Origin: an uncultured Nitrospina sp. | GTDB taxonomy: Bacteria > Nitrospinota > Nitrospinia > Nitrospinales > VA-1 | Reading direction: 5' to 3' | DNA: 36,622 nt | Assembly: GCA_937891765.1 (NCBI GenBank) | Contig: CALAGQ010000128.1 | Location: forward strand, 1 to 36,622 | In this document: positions 7,167 to 15,198 of the stretch, one piece after another | Numbering within the stretch: the stretch's first letter is position 1 | How the letters are laid out: every line of letters starts with the position of its first letter | Translations under genes and position numbers: made by a program | Notes under the pieces: generated by a model | Seen by the model: the letters and a program-made list of their open reading frames with translations, nothing else | Databases searched by the model: none | What the model was told of the DNA's origin: nothing

Positions 7167-9149
7167 CTAATCGGACTTTTCTTTGGTTATCATTTCGCCA
7201 ATATCGCGGACCTTTACTTTTCCCTCAAGGCCTTTGGCTTTCACCGCGTCTTCCAGCATCAATACACAGTAAGGGCAGGACACGGCGATGGTGTCGGGAT
7301 TAGTGACCATCAACTCATCCAGTCTATGATGGCTCATGCGGGTGCCGGTATTTTCTTCGAGCAGGAACCGGGCACCGCCGGCGCCACAACAGGTCCCGCT
7401 TTCGCGGCTCTGTTCCACTTCCTGAACGTTCGTCACTTCTGCTGCAAGCACTTTGCGCGGTGCGTCGTACACCCCATTATGTCGACCCAGGTAGCAGGAA
7501 TCATGCACCACCACGTTGGCGTCGGTTTTTTCTCCGAGTGATATTTTTCCATCGGCGATCAATGTTTCCAGCAATTCAGAATGGTGGATCACTTCCAGAT
7601 AAACTCCGAATTCGGGGTACTCGTTTTTCAGTGAGTTGAGGCAATGCGGGCAGTGGGTGATGACTTTCAGCACAGCATTTTGTTGGAAGGTCTCAGCATT
7701 TTGGCGGGCCAGCATGTCGAACAGATATTCGTTGCCCGCTCTGCGGGCCGGGTCACCGGTGCAACCTTCACCGTTGCCGAGAATGGAAAAGCTGACTTTG
7801 GCTTGTCTTAGAGCCTTGACCACGGCCTCGGCAATTTTTTTGCCGCGCGTATCGAAAGACCCGTTACACCCGACGAAATATAAATAGTCAGTAGGTTGGG
7901 CCTTGTCCCAGATAGGGATGTTAAGTTCTTTCGCCCAGTCGGCGCGTGAGTTTTTAGGGAATCCCCAGGGGTTGGACTGGGTTTCCAGTGATTTGAAAGC
8001 GGATTCGAACTCTTTCGGGTAGCGGTCTTCGGTCATGACCAGTCCGCGTCTGAGGTCGATCACTTTGTCGACGTATTCGATCATCACCGGGCAGGCAGAT
8101 TCACAGGCCCCGCAAGTGGTGCAGGCCCAGAGGACTTCGTCCTCAATCACATCTCCCAGCAAGGTCTTATCGGAATCGGGCGGGCCGTTAAGATGGTCTC
8201 TCAAATTCACCGTGAGTTGTTGCGGTGAGAGAGGTTTGCCGGTCGCCAATGCCGGGCAGACCCGGTCACACCGGCCGCATTGGGTGCAGGTGTGCAGATC
8301 GAGCATCTGCTTCCAAGTGAAACTTTCAACTTCTGTAACGCCGAATGTCTCTTTTTCGTCATCTTCAAAATCGATGCGGTGCAGGTTGTTGCCGGGATTC
8401 AAATTGGACAGGAAAACATTTGGGATGGCCGTCACGATATGAAAGTGTTTACTACGCGGTAAGAGCGTCAGGAAAAAGAGGATGGCAGAAACATGCGTCC
8501 AGTAGGCCAGACTGTGCAGGTGCCCGGCCAAATATTTTCCCAACAGGCTGACAAGGGGGGTGAAAAGGGCGGCCAACGGGCCGGAATTGTCGATGTCTGG
8601 ATTGAGAACCAGAAAGGCGGAGTCGAACAAAACGTCGCTGGCCACGATGACGAGTATCAGGCCGAGAATCACCAGACCCTCAGCGGAGAGGGTGAGGCGG
8701 TCGGGTTTAATCACCAGCCTGCGGTATAGAGCATAGAGAACGGCTAAGGTGACCAGCAGGATCACGCCATCCTTAACCCATAAATAGGGCAGGACAAAAG
8801 GAGCGGTGGCAGAAAAATGTGACACAATATTCGGGAAAAGGCCGATAAAAAAGAATTCCCCGGCCCGCACAAGGAGGATGAGGAATCCCCAGAAAATCAT
8901 GGCATGCATCCAGCCCGATTTAGGTTCCTTCAGGAGCCGGGTTTGCCCAAAACCTATGCTAAGAGTCGTGAAAATTCGTTTTAATGGCTGATCTGTGCGG
9001 TTTTCTTTTCCGGCTTTTAGCAGGAAGCGCAATTTTGGCCACGCGCTAAGGGTGAAGGCGGCCAGCGAGTTCAGGATGAGAAAAATCAGAATCCAGGGTT
9101 GCAGGTTGGCGGGAGCCCACTCGAAAGCACGGTTAATGTGTTGATCCAT
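7167..9149 (-). CDS. membrane-bound heterodisulfide-reductase-type Fe-S oxidoreductase
   Basis: 660 residues. The N-terminal 240 residues form about five to six membrane helices of the NarI-like type, with His82, His210, His212 and His219 as possible heme b ligands. Two 4Fe-4S motifs follow: 'CTQCGRCDRVCP' (Cys288, 291, 294, 298) and 'CTTCGACESACP' (Cys343, 346, 349, 353). The C-terminal half has two cysteine-rich CCG-type domains; the second is intact ('SGTCCGAGGARF'), while the first reads 'GEGCTGDPAR' with Thr where the second Cys is expected. This layout matches proteins passing electrons between a soluble donor, such as an electron-transfer flavoprotein, and the quinone pool. No etfAB genes are nearby, so the partner is unknown. 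Confidence 0.9.
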   Translation of the reverse strand: MDQHINRAFEWAPANLQPWILIFLILNSLAAFTLSAWPKLRFLLKAGKENRTDQPLKRIFTTLSIGFGQTRLLKEPKSGWMHAMIFWGFLILLVRAGEFFFIGLFPNIVSHFSATAPFVLPYLWVKDGVILLVTLAVLYALYRRLVIKPDRLTLSAEGLVILGLILVIVASDVLFDSAFLVLNPDIDNSGPLAALFTPLVSLLGKYLAGHLHSLAYWTHVSAILFFLTLLPRSKHFHIVTAIPNVFLSNLNPGNNLHRIDFEDDEKETFGVTEVESFTWKQMLDLHTCTQCGRCDRVCPALATGKPLSPQQLTVNLRDHLNGPPDSDKTLLGDVIEDEVLWACTTCGACESACPVMIEYVDKVIDLRRGLVMTEDRYPKEFESAFKSLETQSNPWGFPKNSRADWAKELNIPIWDKAQPTDYLYFVGCNGSFDTRGKKIAEAVVKALRQAKVSFSILGNGEGCTGDPARRAGNEYLFDMLARQNAETFQQNAVLKVITHCPHCLNSLKNEYPEFGVYLEVIHHSELLETLIADGKISLGEKTDANVVVHDSCYLGRHNGVYDAPRKVLAAEVTNVQEVEQSRESGTCCGAGGARFLLEENTGTRMSHHRLDELMVTNPDTIAVSCPYCVLMLEDAVKAKGLEGKVKVRDIGEMITKEKSD

Positions 9150-9326
9150 AAGCGGTATTGTGAAAACGATTGATATCTTGTGACCGGTTGGCCTGAGTCT
9201 CAGTCAGGAATTGTTAGATTATTGTTTTTATTCGCGAATTGCTATTTTATTCGTAGCGCGGGTAATATATAATTAGTAAGCGAAAGATTATCCCCCATGC
9301 CAATCTGATTTTGGAGGTTTTTGGTC

Positions 9327-10202
9327 TTGCTAAAATTTATGAGGATTCAGATACGGATTCTGCCAATTTTGCTGACTTTGGGTTTTTTATTCCCGATCGC
9401 GGCAATGGCGGTTCCTGTTGAGGATGAATTTGACAGGAATCAGGCCGGAAACCGTCCCGGAGTTTTCCCAAAATGGCAAGGGACACCTCCGGTGAATCAG
9501 GATCTTTACCCTAATTTGACTGATGGCATCAACGAGCCACATCCTTTACCGTCTCATGTTAACCGCGACATTTACACCCAGTTGTTGAGAGTTGAGCCGG
9601 TAGACCAAGTGCAAAGCAAGGTGTTTAATTCAGACCGGTTTAACCGCCTCCAAAGAATCGGGATTCTGGGGTTTGAAAACAAAACGTTTGCGCCTTTTGA
9701 AGACCGTGCTGCCGGCGACATTGTATCCCGACAGGCGTATCAGGAGTTGAAAAGCAACAAGAGTTACTCCAATATCATCCCTCCGCAGTTGATGGAGGAT
9801 GCGCGGCTTAAAATTGTCAAATCTCCCGGCTCTGCAGCAGATCAAAATCCTTCGGACAGCGAGGAAATAGCGCCGCTGGTTTCCGGGGACAGGGTTGACG
9901 CGGTGTTGATCGGAGCGGTTTCGAAATATACCGACAGATATGTAGACCGGAATGGAAAAATTCAGAAAAGTATAGCCAGCGGTTTGGAGTTCACGGCGTT
10001 TTTAGTGGACCCACGGACCCGGGAAGTTATATGGGGTGCCCGTTTTGTGGGACGGCAAAGGCCGGGAGTCCAGAACCTCGGTCAACATAAGGGCCGCTGG
10101 TTGAATAAAGAAGAATTCACCCGCTCTGCCATGAAATTTGTGTTAAGAGAATTTAGGAACCGGGTTGATGAACAACCGCATAACGAAAATCTGGGACAAT
10201 GA
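9327..10202 (+). CDS. exported protein, possible CsgG/LpoB-like fold
   Basis: About 291 residues. A GGAGG site at 9313-9317 favours the TTG at 9327 as start; an ATG at 9339 also gives a good signal peptide ('IQIRILPILLTLGFLFPIAA', cut near AMA-VP), but it is 21 bp from that site. The mature N-terminal 80 residues are Pro- and Asn-rich. The following domain has 'RIGILGFENKTFAPFEDRAA', 'DAVLIGAVSKYTDRY' and 'AFLVDPRTREVIWGARFVG', the pattern of CsgG/LpoB/TolB-N-like periplasmic proteins that assemble at the envelope. There is no lipobox cysteine. Its stop overlaps the start of the HmuY-like gene by 4 bp, so the two probably act together. The fold assignment is inference. Confidence 0.65.
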   Translation: MLKFMRIQIRILPILLTLGFLFPIAAMAVPVEDEFDRNQAGNRPGVFPKWQGTPPVNQDLYPNLTDGINEPHPLPSHVNRDIYTQLLRVEPVDQVQSKVFNSDRFNRLQRIGILGFENKTFAPFEDRAAGDIVSRQAYQELKSNKSYSNIIPPQLMEDARLKIVKSPGSAADQNPSDSEEIAPLVSGDRVDAVLIGAVSKYTDRYVDRNGKIQKSIASGLEFTAFLVDPRTREVIWGARFVGRQRPGVQNLGQHKGRWLNKEEFTRSAMKFVLREFRNRVDEQPHNENLGQ

Positions 10203-10987
10203 CTGAATCCTTCGGTGGTATGCCTGAACCAGAGATAGATAAAAAAAGGAAGCTTTGGCGGAACCTTTTTTTGCTCAACCTCTGTGTTTCCTTGCTTTTG
10301 GTCGGCATTTTCTGGTTGCCTTCTAAGCTGGAGCAGGTGGGCAATTTTCTCAATTCCCCCAGCGTTAATCTTCCTGAAGAAGGTAAAATGGCCAAGAAGC
10401 CCGTGGAAGAGGTGGCGCCCGCGCCGAAGGAGGTACCCAGCAACCTGTTGACAACTCAAGTGACAACAGTGAACGCATCTTCAGAAAAAGAGTATGTGTA
10501 TTTTGATTTTTCCAGCGGAAAGCCGGTCCGTATTCTGGACGCCTCATCCTTGGAATGGGATCTGGCATTTAGAAGAGGCAAGGTGATATCCAATGGCGGC
10601 GCTTCCAGCAAGTTAGGGAAAGCCGGCCTCATCGATCTGGGTGTGGTTGAGTTTGACGAGGTGACGGAAGTGCCTGCGGATAATTATGCCGAGGATATAG
10701 CTGCGAAAACTGAAACAGAAAACCCGGTTCTGGTAAAATGGTATAATTATAATTATTTTACCCACAAGCTGACTGCCAAGAAAAATAGTTATGCGGTGCG
10801 GACGGCAAATGGCAAATTTGCCAAGTTTCAGTTTTTGAGCTTCTATTGTGACAATAAAGAGGCGGGGTGTATAAAAATACGCTATGTGTATCAGGATAAC
10901 GGGTCCAATAGTTTTTTGAAAACAGACGGCGCTTTTACGACAACCTCGACGGCTTCCTCCCCGCCGGAGACCACGAACCCATCTTGA
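10199..10987 (+). CDS. membrane-anchored HmuY-like protein
   Basis: 262 residues. Residues 22-40 form one membrane segment after a charged cytosolic tail, followed by a Pro/Lys/Glu-rich linker (about 45-85). The outer domain (about 95-250) shows HmuY-family features: 'YVYFDFSSGKPV', 'LEWDLAFRRGKVISNGG', 'YAVRTANGKFAKFQFLSFY' and 'IKIRYVYQDNG'. Family members bind heme, but the ligands cannot be assigned from this sequence. Known HmuY proteins are secreted lipoproteins; here the domain appears anchored by an N-terminal helix facing the periplasm. It overlaps the preceding gene by 4 bp (ATGA). No TonB receptor or heme permease is present nearby, so a role other than heme uptake is possible. Confidence 0.75.
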   Translation: MTESFGGMPEPEIDKKRKLWRNLFLLNLCVSLLLVGIFWLPSKLEQVGNFLNSPSVNLPEEGKMAKKPVEEVAPAPKEVPSNLLTTQVTTVNASSEKEYVYFDFSSGKPVRILDASSLEWDLAFRRGKVISNGGASSKLGKAGLIDLGVVEFDEVTEVPADNYAEDIAAKTETENPVLVKWYNYNYFTHKLTAKKNSYAVRTANGKFAKFQFLSFYCDNKEAGCIKIRYVYQDNGSNSFLKTDGAFTTTSTASSPPETTNPS

Positions 10988-11137
10988 TAGCTAAAGAAAA
11001 TTGCTGAAGTTACTAAGACCGCTCTTCACAAGGCCGATCTTTTCTGCTAAGAATGTACTTTAGCTCGCTATTAAGGGATAGGAGAAACAGGTGACCATCA
11101 TTAATTTTGATCAAAATTTGGATTTGGAGAAAAACGA

Positions 11138-11722
11138 ATGCCGACTTTAAAAGGTTTGTTGTTCAACCAGTATGCTGCTGAGGGACTCACTGCGCTGGTT
11201 GAGGAAATGCAGTCAAGCTATACCGCGAAAAAAGGACGTCGGTTTAACCATAATAATATTACCTACGAGATCAGCCGTCCTGTCCTGAAAGGCAATACTA
11301 TTGAATTTGAGATCAGCTCAAAAATACCGGAGGATGAACTCAAAGATCCTAAAGAGATGCAGTCTTATTTCCAGCAAATGAAAAAAATCCTGGAGAAAAG
11401 CAAGAACAAGCCTGCGTCGATTGAAATGGAAAATATAGTTTGGGATTCAAAAAGAGACACCGAGAAAAAACGGAACTATGTAAAACTTCAATACCAGTAT
11501 CCTCTGGATGACTTGTTTGACAATAAAGTAGTGGCCAAACGACACGAGAAAGTGATGAGCGGCCAGGCCGATCCATCCATGCCGGATTCTCCCAGCGCCT
11601 TCACCAAGGCAGGACGGGTTGTGCTGGGTGTTGTTCGGGAAACCATGCAGCAACTCGGTAAGGAAAATTTGACCGAGTTAATGGATGTCAACAAAAAGGT
11701 CAAAGCCTCGCTGAAAGGCTAA
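11138..11722 (+). CDS. conserved-looking hypothetical cytosolic protein
   Basis: 194 residues, highly charged and Lys/Glu-rich, with no signal peptide or membrane segment. The first half looks alpha/beta ('KKGRRFNHNNITYEISRPV'), the middle is helical and charged, and the last 40 residues form a helix ending 'VNKKVKASLKG'. I recognise no family. A tggag ribosome site precedes the ATG. A 19-codon open frame starting with GTG at 11091, with a better ribosome site (ggagaaacag), overlaps this start. The 59-residue membrane protein gene follows after 5 bp, so the two are likely co-transcribed. Confidence 0.7.
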   Translation: MPTLKGLLFNQYAAEGLTALVEEMQSSYTAKKGRRFNHNNITYEISRPVLKGNTIEFEISSKIPEDELKDPKEMQSYFQQMKKILEKSKNKPASIEMENIVWDSKRDTEKKRNYVKLQYQYPLDDLFDNKVVAKRHEKVMSGQADPSMPDSPSAFTKAGRVVLGVVRETMQQLGKENLTELMDVNKKVKASLKG

Positions 11723-11727
11723 GTCTG

Positions 11728-11907
11728 ATGGGTTCCGTAAAGTATTATCTGGGCAGGGCCTTGCAATTGATAGGCCTTGCCACCATCTCGGCAGTGGTGC
11801 TCATGTTTTTTAGCCAGATGAGTATGGAGCCCCTGCTCATGTGGTCGTTGGTTGGCGCTTGCGAGTTTTATGGCGGAACCTGGTTGCTGGGCGACCAGGA
11901 AGGGTGA
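11728..11907 (+). CDS. small membrane protein, 59 residues
   Basis: A short frame starting with ATG 5 bp after the previous stop. The product has one or two membrane segments ('LQLIGLATISAVVLMFF' and a second weaker one near 'LLMWSLVGACEFYGGTW'). The N-terminus 'KYYLGRALQLIG' resembles small membrane proteins found next to unrelated genes in several proteobacterial and Nitrospinota-like genomes, as far as I recall. Function unknown. The tight spacing and the coherent hydrophobic profile support a real gene. Confidence 0.65.
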   Translation: MGSVKYYLGRALQLIGLATISAVVLMFFSQMSMEPLLMWSLVGACEFYGGTWLLGDQEG

Positions 11908-11964
11908 ACTGACTTTCCCGTCTGATAGCACAATACGCCTCTTACCCCTTAATAAAGATTACCC

Positions 11965-12678
11965 GTGAAAACCCTTCTTGAACAACCTGGCTTTTTGGCC
12001 CCCTCGGGAACGATTGGGGCTGATGTCAGCTACCTGCTGGCACTTGTTTTTACCATTCTTTTTCTTGTGGCCTGGAGAATGGCTAAGAAGGCCCAGGGAA
12101 CCCGTCACCATAAGTTGATTCTGGTTTCCATGGTGGCGATGATTGTTTATTTCGTTGCTTACTATTACGCCCGCAGTCTGGGGGTTCTCTCCTTTGAAGG
12201 CCGAGAAGGTTTTGGCGGTCCCGATGATATTTACGAGAACGTTTTTGTTCCGGTATTGACCATCCATCTCATTCTGGTCACTTTGGGGATGGTACTTGCC
12301 TTTTACATGATTCCGCAAGGATTCCGTGCCAGTGTCAAGACCGGCAAGGACTACAGTTTGAAATCCGGGGAGTTGAAAATGAAACCCCGGAGTTTCAAAA
12401 TAGTCATGTTTACCATTCTCGGATGCTGGGCTGTGGTTCAGGCTCTGTTATTGGCGACTCGGCCGAGTCCGTTTGGAGCCAGTGTGGCGTATGGATTGAT
12501 TTTTGCCACTGTTGCTTTGGTGGTGAGCCTGGAGAAATTGATCGAAAAACTGCTTCCTGACGGGGCAAGACGGCATCGGATTCTGGGCCGGACCACTATG
12601 GTCATTTACGCCTTGATTCTGGTGACCAGCACCGCAACTTATCTCATGCTCTATTTCATTTACCCGCTCAAACACTAA
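11965..12678 (+). CDS. DUF420-family membrane protein (CtaM-like)
   Basis: 237 residues with about six membrane helices and a GTG start at 11965. Conserved polar points include 'HHKLIL', 'TIHLILVTLGMVLAFYMI', 'RRHRILGRTTMVIYALILVT' and a final 'LMLYFIYP', which match the DUF420 family. Members such as CtaM are linked to maturation or activity of terminal oxidases, and the paired histidines could bind heme or copper. No oxidase gene is in the window, but the tiny membrane proteins that follow could be oxidase accessory subunits; that link is inference. It lies 57 bp after the 59-residue membrane protein, on the same strand. Confidence 0.85.
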   Translation: MKTLLEQPGFLAPSGTIGADVSYLLALVFTILFLVAWRMAKKAQGTRHHKLILVSMVAMIVYFVAYYYARSLGVLSFEGREGFGGPDDIYENVFVPVLTIHLILVTLGMVLAFYMIPQGFRASVKTGKDYSLKSGELKMKPRSFKIVMFTILGCWAVVQALLLATRPSPFGASVAYGLIFATVALVVSLEKLIEKLLPDGARRHRILGRTTMVIYALILVTSTATYLMLYFIYPLKH

Positions 12679-12802
12679 TTGCGGGCCGAAAATCAGGCAG
12701 AGGGAATAAATGATGGAGAAAGCACGCCCGAATGGGGCAAATCTTTAAAACAAGGGGTTTTGCTCTTGACACCCCATGATTTAACTGATAAATTTCGCGG
12801 AA

Positions 12803-12910
12803 TTAGATGACTTCGAAGTACATAAGAAGGAGGTACAGAGCGGTCAGTCCATTGACGCCGAGGCCGATGTAAACGATGGTATCGAAAATTTTTCCGTCTT
12901 TGCTGGCCAT
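12803..12910 (-). CDS. tiny single-span membrane protein, 35 residues
   Basis: Minus-strand frame with a good ribosome site (gagga, 5 bp before ATG). The product is 'MASKDGKIFDTIVYIGLGVN' followed by a hydrophobic end ('GLTALYLLLMYFEVI'). It has a short charged N-tail, one helix and almost nothing after it, typical of a small subunit of a membrane complex. No family recognised. It is divergent from the 34-residue membrane protein at 13039, 128 bp away, and convergent with the DUF420 gene. Confidence 0.55.
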   Translation of the reverse strand: MASKDGKIFDTIVYIGLGVNGLTALYLLLMYFEVI

Positions 12911-13038
12911 AAAAATCCTCAAAAGGTAATTTTTTTATCTTTGAAATAAAAGAAATATACCCTATCATTCGAATTTTAAAACTGTCAAGAACAAACTTTT
13001 TTGAATAAAGAATTAATTTAATTTTCCCGGAGCAGACC

Positions 13039-13143
13039 ATGGATCTAGAAAAGATTAAGGAAAAGGCAGGACCCCTGATTTATATCGGAACCGTTATTTT
13101 CTCTTTATGGTTCTTCTACTGGTTTGCATCCGTTTGGCGGTAA
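13039..13143 (+). CDS. tiny single-span membrane protein, 34 residues
   Basis: Frame 'MDLEKIKEKAGPLIYIGTVI' continuing 'FSLWFFYWFASVWR': a charged amphipathic start, one aromatic-rich helix and a terminal Arg. A ccggagcag stretch precedes the ATG. The product looks like a small subunit of a membrane electron-transfer complex (compare CcoQ- or CydX-type peptides), but there is no sequence match I can name. The 61-residue membrane protein gene follows 54 bp later on the same strand. Confidence 0.6.
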   Translation: MDLEKIKEKAGPLIYIGTVIFSLWFFYWFASVWR

Positions 13144-13197
13144 TCGGTTGGAAAGAGAAATCCAATCATTAATTTTTTTGGGGGAGTTTAAGGAAAT

Positions 13198-13383
13198 ATG
13201 AACGATTTTTCGGCCAGCGAACAAAAAAAGTTTATCACTCCAAAATCTGTTATTTGGTTCCTCATTGCCTTTGCCTGTATGGCGGGATATTACTTTCTGA
13301 TCAACGTTGGGTTGATGAAGGTTCAGGGGCTTGATTTCTTCTACCTTTGGAGTTCGGGTAGTGGCGGTGGCGCAAGCCATTAA
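13198..13383 (+). CDS. small membrane protein, 61 residues
   Basis: ATG at 13198 after a ggggga/taagga purine stretch. The sequence has a polar N-tail, a helix 'SVIWFLIAFACMAGYYFLI' (about residues 18-36), a second weakly hydrophobic part and a Gly/Ser-rich end 'SSGSGGGASH'. It forms a pair with the 34-residue protein upstream, and a strong terminator follows 25 bp later, so the two are likely one short transcript. No family recognised. Confidence 0.65.
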   Translation: MNDFSASEQKKFITPKSVIWFLIAFACMAGYYFLINVGLMKVQGLDFFYLWSSGSGGGASH

Positions 13384-13408
13384 TCCTGAATAACGGATCT
13401 TGAAAATG

Positions 13409-13440
13409 ATGACAAGCCCTATGGGCTTGTCATTTTTTTT
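13409..13440 (+). terminator. Rho-independent terminator
   Basis: Eleven-bp perfect stem (atgacaagccc / gggcttgtcat) with a 3-base loop and a run of at least seven T residues. It ends the transcript of the two small membrane protein genes. Confidence 0.93.
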
Positions 13441-13475
13441 GCCTACTGCTTTTCAACTCCGAATGAATTTAAATT

Positions 13476-14129
13476 ATGAATGAAAATCCCTCCTGCCGGG
13501 TCTATCTTTTCCGTCATGGTGAAACCGCCAACTCAAAAGAAGTGTGCTTCAATGGTCATTTCGATGTAGGGCTTTCCGTGAATGGGGAAGACCAGTTCAA
13601 AGAATGGGCTCAGGTTTTAAAGGATGAGCCCTTCAAAGCTATTTACTCCAGTGATCTTGAAAGAACCGGATTGAGTGCCCGGTTGCTGGGACAACCGCAC
13701 CAGTTGGAACCGGTGGTCTATCCTGAGTTGAGGGAGTTGTGTTTTGGTGCCTGGGAGGGGCTGAGTGTCGCCGAGGTGGAGAAGAAATTCCCCAAGCAAC
13801 TGGAAGAACGCATGAAAAATATTGAAGCGTTTCAAGTAGATGGGGGTGAGACCTTTGAGCAACTTAAGCAAAGAGTGGTTCCTAGATTTGAAAAAATTAT
13901 TGCCAGTCATCCCAATGAGCAGATTGCCATAGTCTGCCACGGAGGTGTGAACCGGGTAATTCTCTCGCATCTGCTTGAGGTGCCGATAAAAAGAATTTTC
14001 CGGCTCAAGCAGGATTATGCAGCACTCAATATCATCCAGTATTATGGCGATGAGCCGGTGGTGGAATTGTTGGGCGGGGCGACCCAGATGGCCACGGCTC
14101 CCCAGGACAAAAAAATAGCCATTCAGTAG
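13476..14129 (+). CDS. histidine phosphatase (phosphoglycerate mutase/CobC-like)
   Basis: 217 residues. The catalytic 'LFRHGET' motif gives Arg13 and His14; the other expected residues are Arg63 in 'SSDLERTGLSA', the proton-donor Glu87 in 'PELRELCFGAWEG', and His155 in 'IVCHGGVNRV'. This is a complete branch-1 histidine phosphatase. The 'FGAWEG' block is typical of the alpha-ribazole phosphatase / broad phosphatase group rather than glycolytic mutase. No cobalamin genes are nearby, so the substrate is open. The ABC ATPase gene follows after 13 bp and is probably co-transcribed. Confidence 0.9.
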   Translation: MNENPSCRVYLFRHGETANSKEVCFNGHFDVGLSVNGEDQFKEWAQVLKDEPFKAIYSSDLERTGLSARLLGQPHQLEPVVYPELRELCFGAWEGLSVAEVEKKFPKQLEERMKNIEAFQVDGGETFEQLKQRVVPRFEKIIASHPNEQIAIVCHGGVNRVILSHLLEVPIKRIFRLKQDYAALNIIQYYGDEPVVELLGGATQMATAPQDKKIAIQ

Positions 14130-14142
14130 AAAGGGCCCTTTG

Positions 14143-14928
14143 ATGGGGAGTTTTCTGGTCGAGATTAAAAACGCAGATGTGTATGTGGGCGGCAACCCGG
14201 TCCTCAAGTCTTTGAGTTGGACCCTGAACGAAGGGGAAAACTGGGCCGTGGTGGGCAATAATGGTTCCGGCAAGACCACTCTCATGAAACTGATCTTCGG
14301 CGAAATCATCCCGGTCTATGGCGGTCAGGTGCACTGGTTCGGAAAACGTGAACACACCCCGCTTCTGGAGGTTCGCGAAAAACTGGGATACGTATCGGCT
14401 GAATACCAGAACAATTATGACCGCCCGGCATTAGGCTGGGAAGTGGTGGCCTCGGGGTTTTTCTCGTCGATTGGACTGCACGAGTCGGTCACTCTCGGTC
14501 AAAAAGAGTCCGCTCTCAATGCCATGGCTCATCTTGGAATCGAAAATCTAAGCCATACCTCATTCAGGCAAATGTCTTATGGCGAGGCCAGAAGGGTTTT
14601 GTTGGCCCGGGCCATGGTTCATCGCACGAAGCTGTTGATCCTGGATGAACCTTGCGCCGGACTGGATATCCCCACACGCGAACGTTTCCTGATAACGCTG
14701 GAAAAGCTATCGAAAAAACGCACCTCAATGATCTATGTGACACACCGGATTGAAGAAATCATGCCTTGTGTCACCCATGTGCTTTTCCTGAAAGACGGGG
14801 AAGTCGCCGAGCAAGGGAAGAAGGACGAGATGATGAATTCAGAAACCCTTTCCCGCGTCTTGGGGTGCTCCCTGTCAGTGGAAAAACATTCCGACCGATA
14901 CTGGCTACGACCAACAGGCACTTTGTAG
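14143..14928 (+). CDS. ABC transporter ATP-binding protein (ModF/YlmA-like)
   Basis: 261 residues from the ATG at 14143 (a TTG one codon upstream is also in frame). Walker A is 'GNNGSGKTT' (residues 38-46), the signature is degenerate as 'MSYGEARRVLLARAMV', Walker B is 'LLILDEPCAGLD', and the switch histidine is in 'IYVTHRIEEI'. The W-rich 'LSWTLNEGENWAVVG' start resembles ModF/YlmA-type soluble ABC ATPases. No permease or binding protein is nearby, so it either pairs with a distant permease or works alone. It is 13 bp downstream of the histidine phosphatase gene. Confidence 0.9.
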   Translation: MGSFLVEIKNADVYVGGNPVLKSLSWTLNEGENWAVVGNNGSGKTTLMKLIFGEIIPVYGGQVHWFGKREHTPLLEVREKLGYVSAEYQNNYDRPALGWEVVASGFFSSIGLHESVTLGQKESALNAMAHLGIENLSHTSFRQMSYGEARRVLLARAMVHRTKLLILDEPCAGLDIPTRERFLITLEKLSKKRTSMIYVTHRIEEIMPCVTHVLFLKDGEVAEQGKKDEMMNSETLSRVLGCSLSVEKHSDRYWLRPTGTL

Positions 14929-15036
14929 AAGGGTGACTGGGGTGATTCACGACAGGAATATACGGGTTAGGGGGTTCCATGCTTTTGGCGGTCATGTTAG
15001 CGTCACCGCCGCTTTGCCGCTGACCGGTTAAGCCGA

Positions 15037-15054
15037 CCACTAGCCGTGGAGGCA
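15037..15054 (-). repeat. dispersed 18-bp repeat, copy 1
   Basis: The reverse complement of this stretch (tgcctccacggctagtgg) occurs exactly at 20695-20712. It contains a small inverted repeat (CCAC-N5-GTGG). Both copies lie in gene-free DNA. Confidence 0.5.
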
Positions 15055-15198
15055 ATGAGCAAAGCCTCACCTTGGGCCGAGATAATTCTTTGCTAGCCTG
15101 CAAAAGCTATTGCAGTTGGCCCTACGCCTAGTAGGTTGCTATTTGATATTGAACGGGGTAAAATTTTGCTTCTCTTATCAGTTCGAGGCAGGTCGCTA

